64,000 nt of DNA from Physcomitrium patens. Lineage: Eukaryota; Streptophyta; Bryopsida; Funariales; Funariaceae. The translations under genes were made by a program, and so were the position numbers. The stretch spans positions 17,170,638 through 17,234,637 of the forward strand of contig NC_037260.1 in the NCBI RefSeq assembly GCF_000002425.4, read 5' to 3'. Shown here piece after piece: positions 1 to 12,554 of this stretch; the first letter of the stretch is position 1, and each line of letters starts with the position of its first letter. The notes beneath the pieces were generated by a model. The model was not told the DNA's origin. It did no database searches and worked only from the letters and a program-made list of their open reading frames with translations.

Positions 1-1819
1 CGGCTTCCACAAGTTTTTACAAAAAGAATTCATCACATGAGGCAGCTATTCATGAACATTCTGTGCTATAATTTGGGTACATCTTTTCGAAAGTAAATGT
101 GCATGAGGAAACTACAGGTTTCATGAGAACATGGAGCGTCTGATCCACCTCCCAATCTTCATTCATTCACCATTTGTGCATGGCTTGCCAGTCAGGTCAC
201 AAATCAAGTCTCACATGTTAGAGTTACATGCTCTAGGGGGGCTGTGAAAATCCAACACACCCCAAGCATGCCTGTGTGTCTGTGTCTGTCTGTCTGAGTG
301 TGTGTGTTTGTGAGCTTGTCACTACACCATGTTGCCAGAAGAATTGCAGAGGCGAAGTCATGCTCTTTTCTCTAACACACTGCATCCCATGTTCCACAAG
401 CCCAAGGGTGCAATGAGCTGATGGGTGTGATGGGTGTGAAAGTCCACAACCTGCAGCAGCAGCACCTGCATGGCATGCCATGCAAAGCCAAGACAAGACA
501 AGCCAGGCCAAGCTAAGTCAAGACAAAAAAAAAGGCGCAAGTACACCTGCCCATTATGGCAGAGAGCTAGGCAACAAGGGCACCAGGCTTCGCACACGCA
601 ACCCTGCTTCAACGCCACGGCGTTTTGTCAACCATCGGGGCAGCGTTGCGACCATGTTGAACCCCATGTGCTGCAATCACCGTCTGAGTGTCGCTTCCGA
701 CGCTGCGCTGGTCTACAACTCCGGTGACTCCACGCGAACAGGTGCGAAGGAACATGTGAAATCGACCGGAGCGCGCCGTGTCCGACGCTTCGACGCAGCA
801 TCTTCGTGGGTGCGCGACGAATACGGAATGTGTCAGACAGTTTGTACAGTTGTGACATGCACACTGGAGTGATGAACAGTGCAAGGGGTTTTAGACGCGT
901 GACCAGTCGATGCGAAGCAATGACGGGCATAAGCGTGTGTGGCCGTTTCTGCAGCAACATGAGCATGTGCTCGTCGTCGTACTTGTGAAGAACGACCCTT
1001 GAGAATAAGGAGACGGGTCACGTAACAAGTGCACGAAAGTGTATATGAGATCGACCAGGTTTTTGAAAAGAGAAAGAAACAACATGATGATTGACGTTGG
1101 AGTTGTAAATTACATGATCCTGGGTTGAGCTATGCCGGGCTAGACCCCAGCAGCACAGCCTCGAAGGACTTCTCTCACTCATGGCCGACTCTCAGCTTCC
1201 TGCGCCCGCTCCCACATGATGAACAGGCGCAGGTGAAAGCAAATAGATCACGACACACGTTCTTACTTCTACCATCATGTCATCTCTCGACCTACTCTCC
1301 AAACTGAGAAGCATGGCCGCATCATTCTCTCGATGAGGAAAGTACATTGCGAAAAAAGCATCCCCCGCTTCCGGGCTAACAAAATTTCCCTACTTGCCCG
1401 CGGTGGAGGTTCTGGAGCCAACAATAAATCCTACACAAAGCATGACCCTCATCACCCGAAGCCCGCTATTTACACACAGTGCATGAACCATTGCACTTCG
1501 GCGTACGAGCAGAAGCCGGACTTTCATAGAACATCCTCTGGACGAACCCAATGTCATGTGCTGCACCGAGGAAGAGCTCCACGTCTGAAGGAAATGTTCG
1601 TAAAATAATGGAAGAAGCCTGAGGCTGATTGCGACAATGGCCTCATTGATTCGGTCATCCCAGAGGTCTCTCCATTTCTTTGCTTCCGCGTCGGCTGTTA
1701 AATTTCGACAACACGTTGATCGTCGCGCACAAGCATCTGTACAAGCACTCCGGAGAGGAATAAAACTCGAAGACCTCTGGAGAACACCTTGTGAACGTTC
1801 GAGAAGATTTCGCCTCCTT
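1..1819. other. 3' flank of SMR-like gene 1, no gene recognised
   Basis: Sequence of ordinary composition downstream of the minus-strand gene at 1820-2272. Short open frames exist on both strands (for example 480-872 plus, 628-966 minus, 1333-1608 plus), but none has a recognisable domain and they overlap on opposite strands. A TG-rich simple repeat lies at about 270-312. The 3' UTR of the SMR-like gene must lie here, but I see no clear polyadenylation signal that fixes its end. Confidence 0.5.
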
Positions 1820-2272
1820 CTAACTGCTCACTTGCACTTTGTGCTGGGAGAGAAAATTCTCGAAGTCAAGCGTGTTGAAGAAACTTGTGGGCTGCATGCG
1901 TCGACGACGAGCCATTGCACGGGGCTTCCTTGGAGCTGGAGGGCAAAAGGTAACATCAACTTCGGGTATTCTGTGCTCTTTCGATTTGGGTGTTTCGCAA
2001 CAAGACTCCCGTGAGAGCGTTTCATCGACCCCGATGAAGGAAACGTCCAACGTCATGGGCTTGGCAAGAGACAAATCTTTCTGTGTCGTGCAAGAACTTG
2101 GAGCAGGTGATGACAACTGCGCCGCAATGCTACTAGTCGTCCGCACTGGCCGAAGCATAGGCAAGCAAACCCAGCTATCAAGAGTGAGACGTCGTCTTCC
2201 GGATTCCATCTCAATGGGCTCGTGGGATGGCGCTTGCAACAATTGGCAGCAACCTGCTGTTGTGGGTGCCAT
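1820..2272 (-). CDS. SIAMESE/SMR-like cyclin-dependent kinase inhibitor, copy 1
   Basis: A 150-residue protein of the plant-specific SIAMESE-RELATED family. Family members bind CDK-cyclin complexes in the nucleus, block mitotic entry and promote endoreduplication or stress-induced cell-cycle arrest. The family core is clear: CETPKSKEHRIP at residues 92-103 followed by CPPAPRKPR at 110-118. A basic run (ARRRR, 121-125) that could serve as a nuclear localisation signal comes next, then an aromatic/acidic block FFNTLDFENFL (131-141) like the C-terminal motif of SMR and KRP inhibitors. The N-terminal part is Ser/Thr-rich and without a domain. Length and single-exon form fit the family. The start is chosen because MAP is shared with the second copy at 18,727. 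An upstream frame on the same strand (2290-2580) ends just before this ATG. Family call is firm; function is inferred from homology. Confidence 0.85.
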   Translation of the reverse strand: MAPTTAGCCQLLQAPSHEPIEMESGRRRLTLDSWVCLPMLRPVRTTSSIAAQLSSPAPSSCTTQKDLSLAKPMTLDVSFIGVDETLSRESCCETPKSKEHRIPEVDVTFCPPAPRKPRAMARRRRMQPTSFFNTLDFENFLSQHKVQVSS

Positions 2273-2289
2273 AGCTAGAATGCGACCAA

Positions 2290-2580
2290 CTACCCTGCTT
2301 TAAAATATTTTAAAAAATAAAAATAAATAAAAATAAAAAGCTCCAATGCACCGCTACCCTCCACTCGTGAAAGTTCTGAAGCAGCGCACCGCAATCCCGC
2401 AAGCCTCCGACCGCCACCTCCAATTCCACCACAGAAATCTCCACGCCCGTGCAACACTCCGCCTTTCACCCCTAAAAAATGTAGATCACTCTTCCAGAAG
2501 ATATTATATCTCCAAAACCTCCGCACACAATCGAAAGAAATACTACGCACCAATGCCTTAAATCCCCCACCAATTCCCAC
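2290..2580 (-). other. Possible upstream ORF in the SMR-like gene 1 leader
   Basis: An open frame of 96 codons on the strand of the SMR-like gene, ending 17 bases upstream of its ATG. The predicted peptide is Gly-rich in the middle with a hydrophobic Phe/Ile/Tyr-rich end encoded by the AT-rich stretch at 2300-2340; I recognise no domain. If the transcript starts near the TATA-like site at 3571-3578 this would be an upstream ORF that could lower translation. It may equally be chance. Confidence 0.2.
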
Positions 2581-2644
2581 CCAAAATCTATCGAACCAAG
2601 CCCTCTCTCAAACACCTTTTCTCGAAACGTCACTGAGCAGCAAC

Positions 2645-2672
2645 ACGACCCGACCTGACCCGACCCGCAAGC
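2645..2672. repeat. GACCC/GACCT short tandem repeat upstream of SMR-like gene 1
   Basis: Near-perfect 5-base repeats (CGACCCGACC, then TGACCCGACCC) lie about 375 bases upstream of the SMR-like ATG. A similar GGGTC repeat, on the opposite strand, lies about 415 bases upstream of the second SMR-like gene (19,146-19,163). Confidence 0.7.
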
Positions 2673-2989
2673 ACTCTACAGATTGAAGAAATAGAACACA
2701 GCTAACTCAAATCCCGTCGACAAAAGGAGAAAAAAAAAGTAGTGACTGAACCCACTGATCAATCTCTACACAACGAGAGGCAATATCTCGCCACAGGAAA
2801 GACGACAAGAGCTTTTGGTCCGCGATGAGACAGTTTCTCTCTAAGGAAGATAGAAGTGGAAGCACCGCGGGACTTGCAGCAGCAGAAGCAGCACAAGAGA
2901 CAGGAAGCTCTGACAAAGCAGAAGACGAAAGGAGGCGATAGAAGTGAGATGTGAATAGAGGAGAGAGGGGCGTCGGGGTTTAAGAACGA

Positions 2990-3345
2990 AGGACGACGAC
3001 GACGACGACGGAGGCAGACAGGCAGGCAGCGATTGTTCCCTTCCTGCGCGAGCATATCATGAGAGAGAAAAGGGCTCGCTGGCTGGCTCCTAGTCCTCCT
3101 CCTCCTGGTCCTCCTGGTCATTCCTTCCTTGTCCCTGCTGCTGACTGCGCCTGGACGCTCGCGCTCGCCCTCTTCCTCCTTCGTCGCTGCGGCGCCACCA
3201 CCACCAGCCAGCCACCAGCAGCAGCAGCAGCCACCACCAGCCCCAGCCGATCCCCACCACCACCACCCACGAGGGAGGGCGGGGTGCAGCGGGGGCGCGG
3301 GTCGGGTTGTGCGAGTGAGGGAGGGAGGGAGGGGAGCGGGTCGGT
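2990..3345. repeat. GC-rich low-complexity block (CAG/CCA/CGA and GAGG repeats)
   Basis: A dense patch of trinucleotide and purine repeats: ACGACG near 2994-3010, CCACCA and CAGCAG around 3197-3270, and GAGGGAGGGAGGG near 3315-3335. Long overlapping open frames on both strands (2759-3481 minus, 3059-3508 plus, and others) are products of this high GC content and have no domain. The block may be the transcribed 5' leader of the SMR-like gene or its proximal promoter. Confidence 0.6.
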
Positions 3346-3570
3346 CGAGCCCTGCCGGGACCCCACCGTCGTCCCTGTGGCACGATGCTGCGGTGACCGG
3401 GATATGCCCGAGGGAGGGTCGGGCAGAAGCGGGCAGCAAGAGACACAAACCTTCAGCGCCGTCATCGCTGGGAGGCTTCACTTGATGAGCCCTGCGGCAC
3501 TTAATTAGCTCCAGCCTAATTCCGGACTAGCCACCGCTGCTGCTGCTTTGGTGTTGCAGCAGCGTGGCCC

Positions 3571-3578
3571 CATTTATA
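3571..3578 (-). promoter_or_regulatory. Candidate TATA box for SMR-like gene 1
   Basis: On the minus strand the sequence reads TATAAATG, with purine-rich sequence upstream and a GC-rich leader downstream. If used, transcription would start near 3545 and give a leader of about 1.27 kb before the ATG at 2272, or one shortened by an intron I cannot locate. Position and orientation fit; usage is unproven. Confidence 0.3.
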
Positions 3579-3589
3579 TTTCTTCTTCT

Positions 3590-6500
3590 CTCTCTTCTCT
3601 TTATTAACCATTCTGATTCTCTTCTCGCTCTCTCTATTTTTGTTTTGTTATTTGTTTTTTGAATCAATGGGTTGAGGAGAATACACGAAGTGGAGCAAGC
3701 GTGGAGTCCAATCAGGCGAGGTTCTAAAACTGCTCTGAACTTTACAGTGGAAGGGAGAAGCTTTTACAATTTAGAATTGTTTGTGAAGACATTTTACATG
3801 TGTTCTGTGTTGCTGAGTGTGGTCTTTTCTTAAACATGAATTGAAACTGATAATGAGAAAATTTGCCACCTACATCACTTACGTTTCTACATAGTCATGC
3901 TTTCAGAGAAAGTTCCCAATTTCATGATGAATTAGGAAAACATCACATTTTGATACCAGTTAGCATAATACAAAAAATAAAATTACAAAAATGTATGTAT
4001 ATATTATAAACTAAAAACTTGGGACTGTTTCACATGAGGGCATGCAACCTGCTTGAAATCTTTAAATGATTTAGGTTACTTTTTCCATGGATGAGATTAA
4101 ACAAGTGTATTTTTGGGCTGAGCCTCAGGACTTTATACCAATTGTTAAAGACAAAAATTTGACAAGCACATTTTATTGAATCATTTGATGGTTTTAATGC
4201 ACCAAAGTCAAGAGTTGGTACAAACCAAATAGTAGGAATGCATATCATTAAGGAAGTGATATAACACCTGTGAGATGTGTTATAGTTGACTCCTTGTGGC
4301 CTTTACCAAACTAGCACTAAATGATTTCATTTTTTTTTTTGTTTCTTTTATTTCTAATGATGGAATTTTCAATGTGGGTAGGCCCAGCATAACCCCTCTC
4401 ATTCTCTCTGCATGGTAGATGTACCTATGAAACCATGGCAAGCCAGTGTTAGGGCTAACTCCATGCCATCTTCTTTCTCACTGTTTATGTAGCTTTATAC
4501 ACTCACACCTCTGCCTCTTGTCAGCTCACTCACTAGTAATCCAATATGATTGGACTGCAACACAAGCATGCACAATGCCCTTCATCTCATCATGCCTTAT
4601 TAAAAAAATCGAGAAACTAAAATAAAATATGAGTCTTGTACATCAAACATGTATATAAAACTGTTTAAGAAATAACCCATTCTGCACAATCATTACTCTG
4701 CAAATACTCCACTGCATATGCACATACACACATGTGAGTGTGTGTCTATGTATATATATATATATATGCAATGTTGGTTAGGGTCAAGGATCATGCAGTA
4801 GCAGAGCCATCTTTTGCTTCCTTCTCTGCTCCAGTTCTGCCAAGTCCTGCAACACCACCATGATGGGGCAAAGCATGTGCAGAATTCATGGCCAGCTGGG
4901 CAAAGAGAAACAGAAACTTCAAACTTCAAACTTCTTCTCTCCCCCACCCCACCACGTCTCCTACAGTGGTGGCAAAGAGGAAGAACAATAGTAGAAGTAG
5001 CCCTCTTCTTGTGTAGTCAGTACCAACCCTCAGGGGTGGGGTTTTTTTGTCTCCTGGCCCCATAATTTATTAATGCTAGGCTTTGCCTTCATCTGGATTA
5101 GAACATGGGCTCTATGGGGATGGGAGCATCATTTGCCTTCATTATGTACTTCCTTCCTCCTTTACTTGCAGCCGTCAACTTCTCAATAAGCCAAACACTC
5201 CCACTACTGGATCAGACCCGGATTCTGCTCCAAAACCCCATAAACTGACTTCCCCCCACCCCCATTGTTATCTACAACTGCTAGTGTTCTGAACTTGCAT
5301 TAATCCTTTCCTGTGTTGCCAGGCTCAGTATAGAAAAATTGTGTACCCAGAGGGGTCACAAGTTTGATCGTAGTGCCAAGTTGTCATCAGACCCCTCTGC
5401 AGTTGCTGGGGTAATCCCAACTCCTCATTCACACTGCCAGTGCCTAAGGTTTGTGTTCATCCCTAGATTTTTGTTGCTCATCATTCTCCAATCCCACACA
5501 CTTGTCACTTGTGAGTGCTTTTCCATGTATAGGGTGTGGGATTTGGAGCCAACTTTCTAGCTGAAGTCTACCTCCAGTTTAAGCTCATTTTCATGTTGTT
5601 TTGTCTGTGCATATTAATATATTCACCTAATAGAACATAGCACCTTCTTTCTTTGCAAGTTGTGCTCAGATTCACTTTCTTAAGTTGCTCAGACATTTTT
5701 TTTCTAGTTAGTGGTGGGTGCATCCACCCACAGAACTCTATCCAAGTGTCAACATGTGTTGGTTTTGATGAATCACTAGATATTATGCCCACATGGCAAC
5801 CAACCATGTGAGCCAATGGAGAAATTCCCTTTCTGGTCTGCTTACATCTCCCCAAGTGGATACTAGCATGGAGGTGATTGTCCCTAAGCTGAGATGGGTC
5901 AGCTAACATTCCCCCTCTCAGTTATCAAAGAATTATCCTAAAAAGTAGAATCATAATGTTGAACCATGTGAGTGGCAGCAAATTGGGGAAAGGTAGTGAT
6001 AAAACACTTTTTCAAACCAAAATCCTAGTTTTATCCCACTCCATTCAAATGAGAATAATAGAGGGAAAGTGTGGTTAAATGACATTGCTAACTTCTGTGA
6101 AGTAAATCTGATATGATGGTGTCTACAAATAGACAGCTTTTTTCAATATCCTGAATCACAAATTTAAGTGTGCCTTGTAACTAACAAAGAAAAAGCTTCG
6201 AGTCAGCAAAACCTAGATGAACATACATAGGGCCAAGTTGCCCTTAGTGGGTCAAATTTTGGCAGGGAATGGCTACTTTGTTCCATGATTGTTCCCATCG
6301 ATTCCTTCCTCATCCTGTGAAGAAGATCAATTGGTTGCATTCTCTTAGTCAAATTAAGCCTTCTCAACTTCCTCAAGCTCCCTTCTGGAATAGCAATGGA
6401 GGCTATTCAATACTTCCCAAATGCAAAAGAGGATAAGATGTTGGTCACCAACACAGATTTGGAATGAAGATCTAAGTTGGCACAATTGAACTTGCTGGTC

Positions 6501-6885
6501 TCTAGAACTAGCTACTAGAAATAGGGTTGACCAATATTGAAGTAAGTTTATGATCTTTGCCCCTACATTTGGTGATGAATTTTGGAGGGGGAAAAGACAT
6601 GCTAGTTTATTGCTTTCATTTATTTGTATGGGAATTGAATATGTTTTGCCTTAAGGTTATGATTGCCATCACAGCCACTTTTTGGGGGGGGAGGGGTAGA
6701 TCTACACAATTTAGATTGAACCTCAAAATTCATCACCAGGCTTTTAGTTTGGTAATTAGCTGCTGATAGGGTTGACTGTGGGTCTTTGAAGGATAGTAAT
6801 AGATTCATTGCTTTCATCCCACAACAGCTTTGGTCAAAATGCTATAGCAAGCAGTGAAGCCTGTCTCTTGGACCCAGACACTGCT

Positions 6886-6925
<40 letters not shown>

Positions 6926-9900
6926 TATCCCTCTTTCTATCACTTTAGGTAATGAACGAATCTCCCCAAGTATTGGGTATGTCATATGGACAACACTTAT
7001 TGTTGATATTGGTGGATTAGCATGACAAAACCTAGGGTCATTACAAGTACTGTACAAGCTATCTATACAAAAGCTAACAAAGATGTATTGTGCAGATTTT
7101 TTCTATCAATAAGTATTTAATAATGCCTTGTGTTTATAAAACAAAGGAAAAAGAGAAAAGAACTATGTTTCTCTTGACAATAAATTTGCAGTTTGCTATA
7201 TGGCACCTCCACATATCTGCAGATTTAATCTTGATATGAACACATCGTATCCAATCATACAGTCTGGTTCATTGTATCTAATTTCTGTCTTCTTCTTTTT
7301 TCATTTTCATTTTACACCAAAAGTATAGGAGATTAGCAATCACTCTAGTGTGTGAATCACACCATGACAGCTTGGATGCAGAAAATAGCTTCCTCTGAGT
7401 TAGGAGGATGGAGGGTACCATTTGTGGATATTTGGGGGGAGCTTGGACTTGAGATTCAGAAAGATGATTAACCTGTTGCCAAACACCCCCTCCAAGAACA
7501 AGCTCTTTGACAGTTTAACAAGTTCCATTGTCTTTTGATGATTGCTTTCATGCTGAGCAGTGAAATTGATCAGTTGAAGAAACCATTTCCGAGAGGCTCC
7601 ATGTCCAACATCTGAAGTGGCTATCTTTAGTTTAAAAAAGAGATATTATTTTTGAGACCACATACAACATTCAAGTCCCTGTAAAAAGATGCATTTTTTC
7701 ATAGCTGATCACAATGGATGGTATCCTCAAAAGAATTTAAAGTGTCTGCAACTCTACATATTCAAGCAGACCACAAAACTAGTTGTCTTGGCCAATACCA
7801 ACACACAGCTGCTCATGATCCCTCCATCAGAGGAATGGGCTCAGTGACTCCAAACTGAGTCTGCATGAAATATGATGCAGCCATGATTTTTCTTACAAAA
7901 TTATCTTATGTGGACAGAGCTGTAGAAAGACAAAAACAAAACAAAACAAAACAAACCTTCTGGAGTGACATGAATAAATGAAACTGAATGACACATTTTT
8001 GACTTGTAATTGTCAAAGTTGCTTACCACAAACTCAATCATCACAACATTGTGAATGGGCACATGAGAAATTTGAAAAAACAGGTGTGAATTGGGTCTTG
8101 CTCTATCAACACATGGCATGCTGGCAGGAGAATTCTGAACAAGCATTAAATTTTCCAAAAAATCTAAAAATAAATGATGGTTTTGTGGTAAACTGGGATG
8201 GATGTGCAAAACTCTAATTGAGGGGGAGAAGAGAAAGAGGGCAAGCTCATGGCAGCCAATTGTCACCCTAATGATGGTCCACAGCAGAAGCTTCACATGT
8301 CCAGAGGAAGAGCTCCAGATTATGTCAGTGTGAATGGAACCTACTCCCAAACACCTGGCCAATTGCCATCAGGGTTCAAACCCCCTTTCATTGCCTTTGG
8401 TTGGTCTCCTCAGATACCTGGATCTGGGGCTTTTCTTCAATAAGACCCCAGATTTTTATCAATCTGCTCCTGGCTTCTCAATTTTGGGCTCTCTTGCAAC
8501 CACATTCCCAATGTTTTTGAAACAAGAGGGTGGATTTGAACTTCTGGGGATTCACTTTGAATGTGACATTCATGGTGCCTCGTAAAGGGGGTTGGCATCT
8601 CAATGGCATTGCTTTAAATAAAAAGAAAAATAAATGGGGAGGGGGGGGGGTGTGATGACAGAGTTGGATATCTTGATCTACCATTGCTTTTACAACACCA
8701 AGAACCAGAATAATATTTTATGTCAACATCGAACTAGGAAATTTTAATAGAGACTTACAGAATAAGAATGCAAGGGGACATCATTGTCATGTTTATGCTG
8801 ATTGTTTTGACCCCAGAACCCTAGCCACCATAGCCACCTGATGCTGCTATGTAACAGACTTTTTTCAAGTAAAGCAATGTACCTAGTTCTCATATTTGTG
8901 AGGCCACAACAACAAAAAAAGAAACAGACAAAACTGGGATTAATGTTCCACCTGCCCTTGGGTGCAATATCTTAAAACTTCAAGGCATTCTGTGAAATTG
9001 AAAAAAAAAAGAAAAAAAAAAAAGAAAAAAAAAAGAGGATTTTGTTCAAGTGTTGAAATGTGAAGTTGTGGGATCCTCACAAATATTTGCTATTTTTCAA
9101 ACATAATATTGTGACATGTTTTCTTGAAGTTCATGTAGATAATTAAATTCTCCTCAAACATGAGCCAATCTTCTGAAAGGGGAAAGGGCATATTTTTGTA
9201 GCGGAATTTGGCAACTCCAGTGGAGCCCATAATTGTACTAGGCTCAAATTTAGGTTTTACGGACATTTAGAAACTCTCAGGCAACAAGATGTGCAAAAAC
9301 ATGGCTAATGGCAACCATTCAAGAGATAACCACAAGTTTTGGAGGGGAATTCTGGCTAGTTTCTATTTTTTTTCCAAAGTTTTTTTTTTTTTTTTTTTAA
9401 TATTTTTTTCTAATTTATTTCTCTTCAGGTTCCCACATCAGTGGATGGAATTTGAGTGAGGTTGGGCATCCTTTGACCTTAGGCTTTCCCCATTTGGTCA
9501 TTAGAGCCAATCGAGGCAATACTCAAGTGAGAGTACTTTTGCATTTGCTTTTCCAACAAGGGAAAGTACCTCCCTACATTGGGTGTGGTTCTGGCAAAGC
9601 TTTGCCTCCACAATTGGCCCCACTTTCTTCAATTTAGCTCCTGACTTTGATTTTTGTAAAGGGGGGGGGGGGCTAGAACTAGGATGATTCCTTAGAGTTA
9701 CTCTCATTTGGCTAATGTAAAGTTTAGTTTCTTTTGTCAAGGCCTAAAATATGGAAGAACATGGCAGATTGTACAACCCTGTAATTGTGAATTGGGTTGG
9801 AGATTTTGGAACATCAATGACCATTTAACATGATATATCAATAAAGATCATTGTGATTTCATTTACTCTGCCATGAAAATGCACACACATACACACACAG

Positions 9901-11235
9901 ATATGTACATACATACGTACACATATATATTCACAAATACATACAAACATACATACATAATTGTGACAATGTCTAATATGAACATGGTAAGATTCCATTT
10001 TTCTTTTAAGTCAAATTACCACAGTGGACTTAAGATTGATGGGATACAAGGGAAACACCAAACACAGAGACATCATGCAAAGCCAGGTTTTGATGCAGAA
10101 GTGAGTATACTCAATCCACCTTGCCAAGCAGAAACACACACACTCACACACACTCACTATCTCACTCACTCTCAGAGTAGGCTTGGTGCCAAAGCATCTG
10201 GGAGGTGGTACAGGTAGAGATAGAGGCTTTGTCTGCTTGTCCTTGGCTTGCATGCAGGTTGGTTGCCAACCTTGGATGACAGAACCAAATCAAAGACCAG
10301 GAATAATGATGGGAGCACAGACACACAGAGGAGCACAGAGAGCACCAGAGAGAAAATGAGGATTACTCACTCAGTATGTCCAAATTGCATCAGTAATGAA
10401 AGGAAATTAAACAGAAATAAAGATGGGGGTAAAAGAGAAACAAGATGAAGTAGGAGAAGATGAAGAAGCAGAGATTCACAAGTGTGCGAATGTTAGTGCA
10501 GAGCCCAGGAGCTATGGTTCCAGCAGTGCCATGCAATCCTTCAAACCCCCCCCCCATCCGAACACAATTCATCCGCCCATACATCCACCCACTCATTCGT
10601 CTGTGTATCATATGGGAAATCTATCCATCCATATCCATGTGCGCCTCTTCATCGTCGGGCAGCACCACAAACGGGCAGTGTCAGGAGAGCCCCTTCGTGG
10701 GTGACCCCAGGTGCTTATTGGATGAATGAGTGAATAAGTGCATTCGAAAATGGATGTCGTGGATGTGTCGAAGGGCACCCAACACTCTGCTAGGCTGAGA
10801 GGCATAAGGCAGTGGGAGTAGGATGATTTAGAACATCCCCTGCCACTCAAATACTAGTATTTTATGGGTTGTGCTTGGTCCCATGACACAAAGGGTAAAG
10901 TGGCCATAACATCCCCAAAAAAGATACTGCAACCACATTAAAAACTAGTGTGAAACACATGAAGTGAGAAAGAACATGGGTTCCCCTGCACAAGTGAAGA
11001 TTTAAACCTTGTTGGGTACATGATCTTTGGGATTTTGGAGACACCTGGCAACTAGTCCTTTTCAAAAGGAGAGAATGGAATGGGTGGAGAGGAGGTGGTA
11101 TTTGCACAAGCAATGGAGCAAGTTGGCACCATTTTGGAGTTTCCCAAGAGGACGTGCCACCATGCGTTGCAGCAGCTCACACACAAGCACAACCAAACTT
11201 AGAGAGAGTGGGAGAGAGAGAAGGGATATTCCTAA
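3590..11235. other. Intergenic sequence, no gene recognised
   Basis: About 7.6 kb of moderate AT content. Open frames are all short, overlap on both strands and lack domains. Simple repeats are the only clear structure: (TA)n near 4750-4768, (CT)n at 6886-6912 passing into TCTA repeats, AAAAC repeats near 7930-7955, a G-run near 8640-8650, A-rich tracts at 9001-9034, twenty T at 9380-9399, G12 near 9661-9672, and CA/CATA repeats near 9880-9958 and 10,133-10,152. Confidence 0.5.
6886..6926. repeat. (CT)n microsatellite with TCTA tail
   Basis: An uninterrupted CT run (6886-6912) continues into CTAT repeats. It is a simple sequence repeat in noncoding DNA with no gene nearby on either strand. 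Confidence 0.9.
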
Positions 11236-11476
11236 TTAGGGCTTGGAGGGAGGCACGACCAGACGACGAGGGTGGGGAATAGGGGAGGGGGTATAGTCTC
11301 ACTATTAATATCCATACTATTAATGTGATTATCAATCCTTCTACACTCGTACCCAGATTCACGGCATAACCGCGTGGAACCCTCTCCATTCTCCACACCA
11401 TCATCTACAATTTCCTCGAAACCCTAAACTTCTGAGTGCAGATCTGTGCCCTGTTCCTTTTTTGAATGTGCGATAG
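11236..11476 (+). promoter_or_regulatory. Possible 5' leader exon with telo-box and splice donor
   Basis: This stretch contains AAACCCTAAA at 11,419-11,428, the plant telo-box typical of 5' regions of ribosomal-protein and other translation genes. It ends in a strong splice donor, ATAG/GTAAG, at 11,476/11,477. Directly after the donor the composition drops to very AT-rich and T-rich, as in plant introns. ACGTG lies upstream near 11,151. No start codon with a recognised protein follows in the exon, so it would be a noncoding first exon. The candidate acceptor is at 16,324/16,325. Alternatively it is a promoter fragment cut off by repeat DNA. Confidence 0.3.
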
Positions 11477-12496
11477 GTAAGATTTGACAAATTTGACTGT
11501 TTTCCAGTAATTGAAAAAAAAATGTAGACTTGAAAAATTAAAACTAGTTTCTACTACAAATCATTTTATATTTTATGAATGAAGGTTAACTTATTTCAAT
11601 TAGTCAGCTACAATATTAATCAATATAATATGTATTACTAATTAAATACCAAAATTAAGATGGTCTTGTGTAAATTATAAATTTTTACTAAAGTTTTAAC
11701 TTACAATATTATTTTTGTATTATTTATCAATAAGCTAAAAAATTTGAGCTCAACATTTAGAATAATTTTAAAATACTCCTGTAAAATATCTAAATGCTTG
11801 CAACAATAAATGGGTAATAATATTTTATTGAATTTTAATTACTAAAAAATATAATTTTATATGGTTATGAAAATGTTTTCAAGAACCTCTCTTAAAATGG
11901 GCCCAATTGAAATTTTAGAAAAAGATATTTTTTTTCATATTAAGAAATTAAAATTTAAAAATAAGAATTAAATAAAAAAAGAAAAATTAAGAAGTTTATC
12001 TTAAAATTATACATGATCCAATGTGGTCTTTGATCTTTAGATTAAAATATAATATCACATAATATATAAATTCACAACAAAAGTAAAAATCTTTTCAATC
12101 ATATTTAAATATATAATCTTATGCAATGAGGATATTTTTACTACTTTTATGTTTATTTTTGTTTAGAATATGTTTATATAAATACTAAAGAAATATTTCA
12201 TTTTATTTTTATGTTTAGTTTTGTAAATATTTGTAACTTTTGGAAGTGTGATAATTGAATTTATTACATAACATTAAAATCTAAAGAATATTTATATGGT
12301 ATTTAGATATAGATATGTATTCATTATTATTCATATGTTTCTAATACGGGTCTTATTTTTAGAGTCGCTACTCTATTTACAAATGAAAATAAAGTTTTAA
12401 ACATAATTAGGCAACATTTTCTTTCTTACTATTAATTAAAAAATTAAAAACCTATAGTAGATAAAGTTAGTTTTAAATATATTTTCTTTTGAGAAA

Positions 12497-12554
<58 letters not shown>

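Noticed and set aside
233..1608. Several 60-130-codon frames at the left edge
   Set aside because: Overlap on opposite strands and no recognisable domain or codon signal.
1839..2303. A 154-codon plus-strand frame opposite the first SMR-like gene
   Set aside because: It is the antisense shadow of the SMR-like gene; the minus strand carries the family core.
2759..3508. Long overlapping open frames on both strands in the GC-rich block
   Set aside because: They are made of Pro/Ser/Gly/Arg runs from trinucleotide repeats, occur in several frames on both strands at once, and have no domain.
3590..11235. Possible genes among the 60-150-codon frames of this stretch
   Set aside because: None shows a domain, and most are on both strands with simple repeats inside.
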